Source: CAZZEX01 sp964653285
GTDB taxonomy: Bacteria; Chloroflexota; Anaerolineae; B4-G1
Length of the DNA: 13,629 nt
Direction: 5' to 3'
Assembly: GCA_964653285.1 (NCBI GenBank)
Contig: CAZZEX010000117.1
Span: 1 to 13,629 of the forward strand
Positions 1 through 6,765 of the stretch are shown here, one piece after another. A program made the position numbers and the translations under genes. Positions within the stretch are counted from its first letter, which is position 1, and each line of letters starts with the position of its first letter. The notes under the pieces were generated by a model. The model made no database searches. It was not told the origin of the DNA and worked only from the letters and a program-made list of their open reading frames with translations.

Positions 1-516
1 AACCTGATCTCCATCAACGACGGGCAGATTGTGCTGGACGCCGATCTGTTCAACCGCGGCATCAAGCCTGCCGTAAACGTGGGGCTATCGGTATCGCGTG
101 TGGGCGGGGCGGCGCAGACGGCGGCGATGCGTGACGTGGCGGGCAAACTCCGGCTGGAACTGGCGCAGTTCGAGGAGGTGGCCCGCTTCGCTCGCTTCGG
201 CGCTGAGGTGGACGAGGCCACACAGCGCCAGATCCGGCGCGGCGAGCGCTTGCGGGCCGTGCTCACGCAGCCCGCCCATCAGCCGCTCTCGCTGGCTTCG
301 CAGGTCGTGGTTCTGCTGGCGGCCACCGAGGGGATTCTCGACGGCATCGCGCTCGAAGATGTGCCCGCCTTTGAAGGCGGACTGCTGGCCCGTTTCGAGG
401 CCGAGCACCCGGAGTCTTACTACCAGATCAATCGCAGCGGCGAACTGCCCACGGAGATGCGAGAGGCGTTGGCGGAGGCAATGATCCAACAGCCTGACTC
501 GAAGGGCCGGCCCTGA
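1..516 (+). CDS. atpA: ATP synthase F1 subunit alpha, copy 1 (C-terminal part, gene cut by window start)
   Basis: This is the last 171 codons of an F1-ATPase alpha subunit; the gene enters in frame at base 1. Alpha subunits alternate with beta in the F1 head and supply an arginine finger to the catalytic beta site. The conserved LISINDGQI motif is at the window edge, followed by DLFNRG, PAVNVG and SVSRVGGAAQ. The arginine finger is the Arg codon at 97-99. The helical C-terminal domain with RGERLRAVL and the usual tail follows, and the protein ends at a TGA at 514-516. From base 1 to about 412 it is collinear and nearly identical with 2172-2583 of the second alpha gene, so the two are recent duplicates or share sequence by conversion. 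Copy 1 keeps the canonical DGQ motif that copy 2 has lost, so copy 1 is probably the conventional subunit. The family is certain; N-type assignment rests on operon order. Confidence 0.95.
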   Translation, partial: NLISINDGQIVLDADLFNRGIKPAVNVGLSVSRVGGAAQTAAMRDVAGKLRLELAQFEEVARFARFGAEVDEATQRQIRRGERLRAVLTQPAHQPLSLASQVVVLLAATEGILDGIALEDVPAFEGGLLARFEAEHPESYYQINRSGELPTEMREALAEAMIQQPDSKGRP

Positions 517-556
517 GTCCTCGCCCTGAGCGAAGTTGAAGGGGCGGCCGAAAGGA
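517..556. repeat. Dispersed short repeat (CCCTGAGCGAAGTTGAAGGG type) between alpha gene and c-di-AMP receptor gene
   Basis: The short gap after the first alpha gene contains the word CCCTGAGCGAAGTTGAAGGG, an imperfect palindrome with CCCT and AGGG ends. I recognise close variants as dispersed intergenic repeats in many Chloroflexota-type genomes; that is memory, not a search. The sequence then runs into the AAAGGAG ribosome-binding site of the next gene, so the repeat fills nearly the whole intergenic space. No promoter is evident here, and the next gene is probably read through from upstream. Confidence 0.5.
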
Positions 557-566
557 GAAGAGGGCA

Positions 567-887
567 ATGAATATGGTGATGGCCGTGGTGCCACGAGATG
601 AGGCCGGACGCGTCCTGGAAGCACTGGTGGCCGCCGGTCACACAGCAACGTTCGCCGATAGCCGTGGCGGGATGTTGCGCCAGGCCCAACAGATGCTCTT
701 CATCGCTGTAGAGGAGAAAGACCTGGAGCAAGTCCTGGCCATCATCCGCGACAACTGTCACTCACAAGTCGTCGTGGAGCCCGGCGAGCCGAGAACGCCG
801 TTCTCGCTTAGTCCCGTACCCGTGACGGCCGAACTGGGCGGGGCGGTGGTGTTCATCTGGGACCTCGACCGTCGCGAGACCTATTGA
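567..887 (+). CDS. PII-like cyclic-di-AMP receptor family protein (DarA/PstA type), divergent
   Basis: The 106-residue product has the length and fold pattern of the cyclic-di-AMP receptor family (DUF970; DarA/PstA), small trimeric PII-like cytosolic proteins. An N-terminal strand MNMVMAVVPRDEA leads to a helix (VLEALVAAGHTATFA), a GGMLRQ loop (residues 34-39), the FIAVEEKDLEQVLAIIRDNC segment and the C-terminal signature GGAVVFIWDLDR. The start is ATG 567, preceded by AAAGGAGAAGAGGG. Compared with classical members, the ligand-contacting RAT segment appears as TAT and the GN after the FLR loop appears as AQ, so ligand preference may differ. It lies between two alpha-subunit genes, 50 bases after one and 75 before the other, which suggests co-transcription with the ATPase. 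A regulatory role towards the ATPase is inference. Family call is strong; ligand is uncertain. Confidence 0.85.
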   Translation: MNMVMAVVPRDEAGRVLEALVAAGHTATFADSRGGMLRQAQQMLFIAVEEKDLEQVLAIIRDNCHSQVVVEPGEPRTPFSLSPVPVTAELGGAVVFIWDLDRRETY

Positions 888-905
888 GTGTATAGAAGAC
901 CTGGA

Positions 906-953
906 ACGCGCCGGCCCCCACCCCCAGCCTCTCCTCTAACTCTGAGGGAGGGG
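906..953. repeat. C-rich/G-rich palindromic repeat upstream of the second alpha gene; supplies its ribosome-binding site
   Basis: A C-rich arm (GGCCCCCACCCCCAGCC) is followed by a short spacer and a G-rich arm (GAGGGAGGGGGG), giving an imperfect stem. It resembles the C-rich/G-rich elements found inside genes at about 2029-2104, 2929-2966, 9288-9333 and 9640-9672. The G-rich arm lies 10-20 bases upstream of ATG 963 and is the only Shine-Dalgarno-like stretch for that gene, so the repeat seems to have been taken over as the ribosome-binding site. Confidence 0.6.
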
Positions 954-962
954 GGTATACTT

Positions 963-2696
963 ATGAGCGAACGAATTGTGCACCCCGACGTGGCACCACT
1001 GCTCCAGGCACTCCGCGAGCAGGCCGGTCAACTGACCAGCCAGGTGCGCTTCCACGATGTGGGCACGGTGCAGCGCATCAGCGACAGCGTGGCTACTTTT
1101 CCAAGCCGGCCGCGCGTGCAGCCCGACACACCGTCGCTGCTCCAGTTGCTCCGCCAGCAGGCCGGCCAAATGGCCAGCCGGATGCGCTTCCACGAGATCG
1201 GCATCGTGCAACGCGTCGGCGACGGCGTGGCCACGCTCTCAGGCCTGCCCCACGCGCGCACCGACGAACTGCTGACCTTTCCCACCGGCGTGCAGGGCCT
1301 CATCCTCAACCTCGACCACGACCGGATTGACGTGATCCTGCTCGGCCCCGACGAGGACATCCGGGGCGGCGACCTGGTCACGGCCGCTGGCGAGCGGCTG
1401 CGCGTGCCGGTGGGGCACAAACTGCTGGGCCGGGTAGTCACCCCGCTGGGTGAGCCCCTGGACGAGCGGGGGCCGATGGAGGCGACGGAGTTTCGCTACC
1501 TGGAACGCGCCGCGCCCAGCATCATTGAGCGAGCACCGGTGGACGCGCCGTTACACACCGGGCTGAAGATCGTGGATGCACTCGTGCCCATCGGGCGCGG
1601 GCAACGCGAACTGATCATCGGCGACCGGCAGACGGGCAAGACGGCCCTGGCCGTGGACGCCATCCTCAACCAACGAGACAGCGGCGTACTGTGCGTCTAC
1701 GTCGCCATCAGCCAGAAGAAGTCCTCCACGCTGGCCGCAATCGAGACGCTGCGCAGGGAGGACGCGATGCCGTACACCACCGTGGTCACGTCCAGCCCCG
1801 ATGACCCGCCCGCGTTGCGCTACCTGGCCCCCTACGCCGGCTGCACCATGGCCGAGTTCCTGATGCACCAGGGCCGTGACGTGTTGATCGTCTACGACGA
1901 CCTGAGCAAGCACGCCGACGCCTACCGCGAACTGAGCCTGCTATTGCGCCGGCCGCCGGGCCGCGAAGCCTACCCCGGCGACATCTTCTACCTGCACGCG
2001 CGGCTGCTGGAGCGCGCCTGCAAGTTGGCCCCCCCTTCACCCCCCCCGCCAGGGAGCCCCCCCTCTTTCCCCCCCATTGGGGGAGAGGAAGGGAGGGCGG
2101 GGGGCGGCTCGTTGACAGCGCTGCCCATCGCGGAGACGCAGCGTGGCAACATCGTCGCCTACATCCCCACCAACCTGATCTGCGCCACCGACATGCGCAT
2201 TGTGCTCGATTCTGACCTCTTCAACCGCGGGGTGAAGCCCGCGGTGAACGTGGGGCAGTCGGTGTCGCGCGTGGGCGGGGCGGCGCAGACGACGGCGATG
2301 CGTGACGTGGCGCGTCGCCTGCGGCTGCAACTGGCGCAGTTCGAGGAGGTGGCCCGCTTTGCTCGCTTCGGCATCGAGGTGGACGAGGCCACACAACGCC
2401 AGATTCGGCGCGGCGAGCGGTTGCGGGCCGTGCTCACGCAGCCCGCCCACCAGCCGCTCTCGCTGGCTTCGCAGGTCGTGGTTCTGCTGGCAGCCACTGA
2501 GGGGATTCTCGACGACGTCGCGCTCGAAGATGTACCCGCCTTTGAAGGCGAACTGCTGGCCCGTTTCGAGGCCGAGCACGCAGGGCTTTGCCACCAGATC
2601 AACTCCACCGGTGAGTTGAGCAAGGAGACACGAGAGATATTGACGACCTCGATCGCCAACTATCGCACAGCCTGGCTTAACGAGGAACAAGGGTAA
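963..2696 (+). CDS. atpA: ATP synthase F1 subunit alpha, copy 2 (N-terminal duplication and in-frame repeat insertion)
   Basis: This 577-residue F1 alpha homologue is longer than the usual 500-515. Walker A GDRQTGKT is at residues 220-227, the VLIVYDD strand at 307-313, RELSLLLRRPPGREAYPGDIF follows, and the arginine finger in SVSRVGG is R436. ATG 963 is chosen because of the G-rich site 10-20 bases upstream; an upstream GTG at 888 would add a proline-rich stretch read from a repeat. Three oddities: residues 13-58 are duplicated as 59-104 (138-bp in-frame duplication of the first helix and strand); residues 357-379 are a Pro/Gly insertion read from a C-rich/G-rich palindrome just before GGGSLTALP; the conserved ITDGQ segment reads ATDMR. 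The nucleotide-binding core is intact. It follows the c-di-AMP receptor gene and ends 5 bases before gamma. The wording GRDVLIVYDDLSKHADAYRE and gamma being last favour an N-ATPase-type subunit. It could be a working paralogue or one under relaxed constraint. Confidence 0.93.
   Translation: MSERIVHPDVAPLLQALREQAGQLTSQVRFHDVGTVQRISDSVATFPSRPRVQPDTPSLLQLLRQQAGQMASRMRFHEIGIVQRVGDGVATLSGLPHARTDELLTFPTGVQGLILNLDHDRIDVILLGPDEDIRGGDLVTAAGERLRVPVGHKLLGRVVTPLGEPLDERGPMEATEFRYLERAAPSIIERAPVDAPLHTGLKIVDALVPIGRGQRELIIGDRQTGKTALAVDAILNQRDSGVLCVYVAISQKKSSTLAAIETLRREDAMPYTTVVTSSPDDPPALRYLAPYAGCTMAEFLMHQGRDVLIVYDDLSKHADAYRELSLLLRRPPGREAYPGDIFYLHARLLERACKLAPPSPPPPGSPPSFPPIGGEEGRAGGGSLTALPIAETQRGNIVAYIPTNLICATDMRIVLDSDLFNRGVKPAVNVGQSVSRVGGAAQTTAMRDVARRLRLQLAQFEEVARFARFGIEVDEATQRQIRRGERLRAVLTQPAHQPLSLASQVVVLLAATEGILDDVALEDVPAFEGELLARFEAEHAGLCHQINSTGELSKETREILTTSIANYRTAWLNEEQG
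999..1274 (+). repeat. 138-bp in-frame tandem duplication inside the second alpha gene
   Basis: Bases from 999 and from 1137 both begin CTGCTCCAG and stay alignable at a constant offset of 138 bases, i.e. exactly 46 codons. At the protein level LLQALREQAGQL...VGTVQRISDSVATF repeats as LLQLLRQQAGQM...IGIVQRVGDGVATL. The second copy joins the usual SGLP continuation of the alpha N-terminal barrel. The first copy loses the conserved GDG (it reads SDS), as expected for an extra, less constrained unit. Confidence 0.85.
2029..2104. repeat. C-rich/G-rich palindromic element inserted in frame in the second alpha gene
   Basis: Runs of seven or more C (around 2029-2078) are followed by CCATTGG and G-rich runs (GGGGGAGAGGAAGGG, to 2104), forming an imperfect inverted repeat centred near CCATTGG at about 2077. 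It is translated as a Pro-rich then Gly/Glu-rich stretch (residues 357-379) that has no counterpart in alpha subunits, where the LLERA helix leads almost directly to GGGSLTALP. The same core, C-run, two bases, TG, G-run, recurs at 2929-2966, 9288-9333 and 9640-9672. Confidence 0.8.
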
Positions 2697-2701
2697 AAAG
2701 C

Positions 2702-3637
2702 ATGGAAAACCTGGAGCGTGCTGAGACTCGCCTCGATCACATCTGCACCGTCGAGCCCATTCTGAGCGCCCTGCGTACGATCTCGCTGGGAAGTTGGCAG
2801 GCAGCGCTCAAGCGGAAGGATAGCGTGCACCGCTACGAGGAGCGACTGGCGGCCATGTTGCCGGCACTGTTGCCTCACGTGCGGCCGCGCTCGCGCCGCA
2901 GGCTGTTGACCATCCGGCGCACCGCACGCCCCGCCCCCCCAGTGGGGGATGAAGGGGGGGGAGCACGGGTCGTGGCCCTGGTGATTGGCAGCGAGCGTGG
3001 GCTGTGCGGCAGATTCAACGCGGCGGTCGTCGAGCGCGCCAAGCGATACCTGGCCGAGCAGACGGCAGCCGGCACACAGGTGGAACTCATGGCGTTGGGG
3101 ACACGAGTATGTCGCATCCTCCGGCGACGCCAGCAGCCAACGGCGTGGTCGGACACCCTACCGGTGACTGCGCTGCCGCCCTCCCACCTGGCGTTCGATC
3201 TGACCCGCCGGTGGTTGGCGCGCTACGAGGAACACGAACTGGACGTGGTTGACGTGGTCTACAACGCCTATCGCGGTACGGCCCGCTATGAGCCGACGGT
3301 AGCGCGACTGGTCCCACCCGCGTTGCCCACACCTGGCCCTCCTGACGGGCGAAGGTCTCTGACCGAGCCCTGGCCGCCTTCGATCATCGAGACCAACCCG
3401 CTGAGTCTGTATGTCCGTGTGGTCGAACAATGGGCGGCGGTCAGCCTATATGGGCTGCTGCTGGACTCGGCCGCTGCGGAGCACTCGACGCGCTACCAAC
3501 TCATGGAAGCAGCCTCTCAAAGCGCCGGCCGGCTGATCGCCGAATTGACGCTGATGATCCGGACGGCCCGGCAGCAGGAGATCACTCAGGAAATGCAAGA
3601 GTTGGCTGCCGGTGCCGGGCTGATCGGCCCGCGGTGA
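2702..3637 (+). CDS. atpG: ATP synthase F1 subunit gamma
   Basis: This 311-residue product is the central-stalk gamma subunit, which rotates inside the alpha3beta3 head. Visible hallmarks are the N-terminal helix (MENLERAETRLDHICTVEPI), the Rossmann-like start VVALVIGSERGLCGRFNAAV (residues 90-109), DVVYNAY, the C-terminal helix with YQLMEAASQSAGRLI and the family ending ARQQEITQEMQELAAGAGLI. It starts 5 bases after the second alpha gene; the preceding AACAAGG is only a weak ribosome-binding site, suggesting translational coupling. Residues about 76-88 (RPAPPVGDEGGGA) are read from a C-rich/G-rich palindrome inserted between the N-terminal helix and the central domain, a position where a loop could tolerate it. 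No beta or epsilon gene follows, so gamma closes the operon, as in alternate Na+-type N-ATPases. Membership is secure; the N-type label is inferred. Confidence 0.92.
   Translation: MENLERAETRLDHICTVEPILSALRTISLGSWQAALKRKDSVHRYEERLAAMLPALLPHVRPRSRRRLLTIRRTARPAPPVGDEGGGARVVALVIGSERGLCGRFNAAVVERAKRYLAEQTAAGTQVELMALGTRVCRILRRRQQPTAWSDTLPVTALPPSHLAFDLTRRWLARYEEHELDVVDVVYNAYRGTARYEPTVARLVPPALPTPGPPDGRRSLTEPWPPSIIETNPLSLYVRVVEQWAAVSLYGLLLDSAAAEHSTRYQLMEAASQSAGRLIAELTLMIRTARQQEITQEMQELAAGAGLIGPR
2929..2966. repeat. C-rich/G-rich palindromic element in frame in the gamma gene
   Basis: CCCCCCC-AGTG-GGGG at about 2935-2948, then ATGA and a run of eight G, forms a short stem and shares the TGGGGG...GATGAAGGGGGG half with the element at 9288-9333 (read there on the minus strand). 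It is translated as residues 76-88 of gamma without breaking the frame. Confidence 0.75.
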
Positions 3638-3847
3638 AAGGCGCCAACTCAGGCAAATCTGCTCTCCAGTTCGCGCATCCCTTTGCGAACGGTCTTCCGA
3701 TCCCAACCTAACCCCCACTCTGCTTACCGTTGCCCACCTCTACTCGGGTCGGGCGGGTTTGCGCAATATGCCGCTTTCTGCTATCATTTACAAGCGGAGG
3801 GCAGGAACCAGTATCGAGTATCAAGTTATCAAGCACCGAGGTGACCA
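3638..3847. other. Intergenic region between ATPase operon and thioesterase gene
   Basis: No gene is supported in these 210 bases. A small inverted pair GTTCGC (about 3669) and GCGAAC (about 3685) could form a hairpin after the gamma gene, but no T-run follows, so I do not call a terminator. The right half holds a likely promoter (3759-3787) and a run of degenerate 7-bp repeats (3811-3853). Confidence 0.5.
3759..3787 (+). promoter_or_regulatory. Probable sigma-70 promoter with extended -10 for the thioesterase/Lon group
   Basis: TGCTATCAT at 3779-3787 matches an extended -10 (TGnTATnnT). A weak -35, TTGCGC at 3759-3764, lies 17 bases upstream of the -10 hexamer. It sits 60 bases before the thioesterase start and follows the end of the ATPase operon, the place where a new transcript would be expected. 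The -35 matches only TTG of the consensus, so the call depends mainly on the -10. Confidence 0.5.
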
Positions 3848-3853
3848 ATGACC
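3811..3853 (+). repeat. Degenerate 7-bp repeat array overlapping the thioesterase start
   Basis: The bases can be read as successive words near 7 bp: GTATCGA, GTATCAA, then an 8-bp variant, then GCACCGA, GGTGACC and AATGACC. The GAGGTG ribosome-binding site (3838-3843) and the ATG at 3848 both fall inside these words. The same style of array is seen at 4270-4332, 6760-6787, 10123-10206 and 11296-11358. Confidence 0.65.
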
Positions 3854-4267
3854 GACGGTCTTTTTCGCTTCTCGACCACACTGGAGGTGCGCTGGCGCGA
3901 CCTGGACTCCATGGGCCACGTCAACAACGCCGTCTATTTCACCTACCTGGAACAATCCCGTTTCCATTACCTGCACGAGTTAGGAGTTGTCCCCAATGAC
4001 CCTTCCAACGTTGGCTTCATCCTGGCCGAGGCCAGTTGCCAGTTCAAGTCGCCGCTGGAATTGGGCGAGCGCGTGACGATCTACGCCCGGGTGAGCGAGT
4101 TGCGTAACTCCAGTTTTGTCTGCGAGTACCGGATGGAAGGAGAGGATGGGCGATTGGCTGCGACGGCCCGCTCCGCTCAGGTGTGCTACGACTATCAGAA
4201 TCTGCGCTCTATTCCCATACCCGACCAGTGGCGCGAGGCCATCGTTGCCTACGAGCCCGGACTGTAA
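3848..4267 (+). CDS. Acyl-CoA thioesterase, hotdog fold (4HBT/YbgC-like)
   Basis: The 139-residue protein has the length and signature of the 4-hydroxybenzoyl-CoA thioesterase superfamily, cytosolic hotdog enzymes that hydrolyse acyl-CoA thioesters. The motif RWRDLDSMGHVNNAVYFTYLE (residues 16-36, joined by a Gly-His-Val-Asn-Asn turn) contains the expected catalytic aspartate, D20 by alignment with 4HBT Asp17. A long helix and strands such as CQFKSPLELGERVTIYARV follow. The start at 3848 has GAGGTG 4 bases upstream. It is first in a + strand group with the Lon-like protease 71 bases downstream; a likely promoter precedes it. The substrate cannot be told from sequence. The C-terminus PDQWREAIVAYEPGL is typical of single-domain members. 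No sign of damage. Confidence 0.9.
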   Translation: MTDGLFRFSTTLEVRWRDLDSMGHVNNAVYFTYLEQSRFHYLHELGVVPNDPSNVGFILAEASCQFKSPLELGERVTIYARVSELRNSSFVCEYRMEGEDGRLAATARSAQVCYDYQNLRSIPIPDQWREAIVAYEPGL

Positions 4268-4269
4268 CC

Positions 4270-4332
4270 GGATGCTGGACGCTACAGCCAGTACCGAGCA
4301 TCAAGCATATTGAGTATCTAGCAAAGGAGACT
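4270..4332 (+). repeat. Degenerate 7-bp repeat array between thioesterase and Lon-like genes
   Basis: Nine consecutive 7-bp words can be laid out without a gap, beginning GGATGCT, GGACGCT and ending TAGCAAA, GGAGACT. The array starts 3 bases after the thioesterase stop and its last words carry the AAAGGAGA ribosome-binding site of the Lon-like gene, so it occupies nearly the entire 71-base gap. Compare the GGATGCTGG words with those at the start of the glycosyltransferase gene (11296-11323). Confidence 0.7.
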
Positions 4333-4338
4333 CACATA

Positions 4339-6765
4339 ATGACAACTGTAGAACCACTACCGGCCCAACAACTGCACCGGACGTGTGATCCCTCACAGTT
4401 CGACTTCGAGACGACGGCTGAACTGGAGGACTCAAGTGAGATCCTGGGCCAGGAGCGAGCGGTGGATGCGATTCTGTTCGGCGTCGGCATCCGGCGCGAG
4501 GGCTACAACTTGTTCGCCCTGGGGCCCAGCGGCACGGGGAAGCGCACCACCATTGGCCAGTTCCTCGACCAGCAAGCCGCCGCCGAGCCGATCCCCTCCG
4601 ACTGGTGCTACGTCAACAATTTTGAGCAGCCTCACAGACCTCGTTCCCTGCGCCTCCCACCAGGACAGGGAGTCGGACTGCGCAAGGACATGGAGCAATT
4701 GATCGAGGAACTGCGCACCGCGATCCCGGCCGCCTTCGAGAGCGAGGATTACCGCACGCGCAAGCAGGAGGCTGAGGAGGAGTTCAAGGAACAGCAGGAG
4801 AAAGCCTTCGGCGAAGTTCAGCAGCAGGCCCGAGAGCGCAACATCGCGTTGATCCGCACACCGGCCGGGCTGGCCTTCGCGCCCCTGCGAGAGGGCGAGG
4901 TCATCGGCCCGGATGAGTTTCAGAAACTGCCGGAGGAGGAGCGTAAGCAATTCGAAGAGGACATATCCAAACTTCAGGAGCGACTCCAGGAGACCCTGCA
5001 CCAAGTGCGACAGTGGGAACACGAAGCGCGGGGGAAGGTGAAGGAACTGGACCGCCAGGTAGCGATGCTCGCCGTGGGCCATCGGATTGACGAACTGCGC
5101 CAAAAGTACGCCGAACTGCCAGATGTGGTGGACTGCCTGGACGCAGTGCAACAGGACGTGGTCGAGAACGTGGATGAATTCCGCAAATCTGAGGAGGTTC
5201 CTCAGATCATGGGTATCCCACTGCCGCGTCCGATAGCCGGCTCGTCCCTATCCCGCCGCTATCAGGTGAACGTGCTCGTAGACCACAGCCAGTCGGGAGG
5301 CGCGCCGGTGATCTACGAGGAGCATCCGACTTATAACAACCTCATCGGGCGGATTGAGCACCTGGCTCAGATGGGAGCACTCGTGACCGACTTCAACCTG
5401 ATCAAGCCAGGCGCGTTGCATCGCGCCAACGGCGGCTACCTTATCCTGGATGCTCGCCAGTTGTTGCTGCAACCCTATGCCTGGGACGGGCTCAAGCGTG
5501 CCCTTCGCTCGCGGGAAGTGCGCATCGAGTCGCTGGCCCAGGTGCTGGGCCTGGTCAGCACCGTCTCGCTGGAGCCGGAGCCCATCCCGCTGGACGTAAA
5601 GGTCGTCCTGGTCGGCGAGCGGTCGCTGTACTACCTGCTCTACCAACTCGACCCCGACTTCGGCGAGTTATTCAAAGTCGAGGCCGATTTCAACGAGGAG
5701 ATAGCGCGTACCCCGGAGAACAACCTGTTGTATGCCTGCCTGATCGGTACGATAGCGCGCAAGGAGGAACTGCGTCCTTTCGACCGGGGATCCATCGCCC
5801 GGATTATCGAGCGCAGCGCTCGTATGGCGGGCAACGCCGAAAAACTCTCCATCCACCTGCTGAGCACTACTGATCTGCTGCGCGAGGCAGACTACTGGGC
5901 GAACGTGTCTGGCAACGGTGTCGTGACCGCCGCCGACGTGCAGCGGGCGATTGACGCGCAGATTCACCGCGCCGACCGGCTGCGGGAGCGCGTGCAGGAG
6001 CAAATCCAGCGGGGGACGATCCTGATTGACACGACCGGCGAGCGCATGGGGCAGGTCAACGGCCTCTCGGTGATCGCACTTGGCAACTTCGCCTTCGGGC
6101 AGCCCAGCCGCATCACCGCCCGCGTCCGTCTGGGCAAGGGCGAGGTCATAGACATCGAACGCGAGGTTGAACTGGGTGGCCCCATCCACTCCAAGGGGGT
6201 GCTCATCCTTTCAGGCTTCCTGGGCGCTCGCTACGCCGCCGAGCGTCCTCTCTCCCTCTCAGCGAGCCTGGTGTTCGAGCAATCTTACAGCGGGGTGGAG
6301 GGAGATAGCGCTTCAATGGCGGAACTGTGCGCGCTGCTCTCAGCGCTGGCGGATGTGCCTATCAAGCAATCGCGGGCTATAACCGGTTCCGTCAACCAGC
6401 ACGGCGAGGCCCAGCCTATTGGCGGCGTCAACGAGAAGATCGAGGGCTTCTTCGACGTCTGCAAAACTCGAGGGTTGGCGGGGGATCAGGGGGTGATCAT
6501 CCCGGCCTCCAACGTGCAGCACCTCATGCTGCGGCAGGACGTCGTCGAGGCGGTGGAAGCGGGCCAGTTCCACATATATCCTGTGCAGACGGTGGATCAG
6601 GCTATGGAACTCCTGACCGGCATCCCGGCCGGAGAGCAGGACGAGGAGGGAAACTTCCCCGAGGGGAGTATCAATCAACGGGTTGAAGCCCGGCTGATTG
6701 AGTTGGCCGAAAAGCAACGTGCCTTCTCTGCACCTCATGAGGAAGCGGAAGAGGATGGGGAATAG
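4339..6765 (+). CDS. LonB-type ATP-dependent serine protease (AAA+ with C-terminal Lon domain)
   Basis: This 808-residue protein joins an AAA+ ATPase to a Lon protease domain and belongs to the LonB/YcbZ-like group (AAA_32 plus Lon_C) rather than to LonA, since it lacks the LonA N-terminal substrate domain. Walker A GPSGTGK is at residues 62-68; a long Glu/Lys/Gln-rich coiled-coil insertion spans about 130-285; Walker B YLILD is at 367-371. The catalytic dyad is S657 (in EGDSASMAE) and K700 (in GGVNEKIEGFF), 43 apart as in E. coli Lon S679/K722. It would degrade misfolded or regulatory proteins in the cytosol or at the membrane face; no membrane segment is seen. The ATG at 4339 has AAAGGAGA upstream; an extension to 4183 would overlap the thioesterase and is rejected. 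Three bases separate its stop from the stress-protein start, so the two are probably co-transcribed. Confidence 0.93.
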   Translation: MTTVEPLPAQQLHRTCDPSQFDFETTAELEDSSEILGQERAVDAILFGVGIRREGYNLFALGPSGTGKRTTIGQFLDQQAAAEPIPSDWCYVNNFEQPHRPRSLRLPPGQGVGLRKDMEQLIEELRTAIPAAFESEDYRTRKQEAEEEFKEQQEKAFGEVQQQARERNIALIRTPAGLAFAPLREGEVIGPDEFQKLPEEERKQFEEDISKLQERLQETLHQVRQWEHEARGKVKELDRQVAMLAVGHRIDELRQKYAELPDVVDCLDAVQQDVVENVDEFRKSEEVPQIMGIPLPRPIAGSSLSRRYQVNVLVDHSQSGGAPVIYEEHPTYNNLIGRIEHLAQMGALVTDFNLIKPGALHRANGGYLILDARQLLLQPYAWDGLKRALRSREVRIESLAQVLGLVSTVSLEPEPIPLDVKVVLVGERSLYYLLYQLDPDFGELFKVEADFNEEIARTPENNLLYACLIGTIARKEELRPFDRGSIARIIERSARMAGNAEKLSIHLLSTTDLLREADYWANVSGNGVVTAADVQRAIDAQIHRADRLRERVQEQIQRGTILIDTTGERMGQVNGLSVIALGNFAFGQPSRITARVRLGKGEVIDIEREVELGGPIHSKGVLILSGFLGARYAAERPLSLSASLVFEQSYSGVEGDSASMAELCALLSALADVPIKQSRAITGSVNQHGEAQPIGGVNEKIEGFFDVCKTRGLAGDQGVIIPASNVQHLMLRQDVVEAVEAGQFHIYPVQTVDQAMELLTGIPAGEQDEEGNFPEGSINQRVEARLIELAEKQRAFSAPHEEAEEDGE

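Noticed and set aside
888..962. GTG start extending the second alpha subunit
   Set aside because: It would add 25 residues read from a C-rich/G-rich repeat; ATG 963 has a purine-rich site upstream and gives an alpha-like N-terminus.
2037..2690. Minus-strand open frame of 217 codons opposite the second alpha gene
   Set aside because: It is the antisense shadow of a conserved alpha subunit; a similar shadow opposes the first copy because the two genes are alike.
3665..3695. Terminator after the gamma gene
   Set aside because: The stem is only 6-7 bp and no T-run follows, so it does not meet the pattern.
4183..4338. Upstream start for the Lon-like protease
   Set aside because: It overlaps the thioesterase gene and the 7-bp repeat array; ATG 4339 has a good ribosome-binding site.
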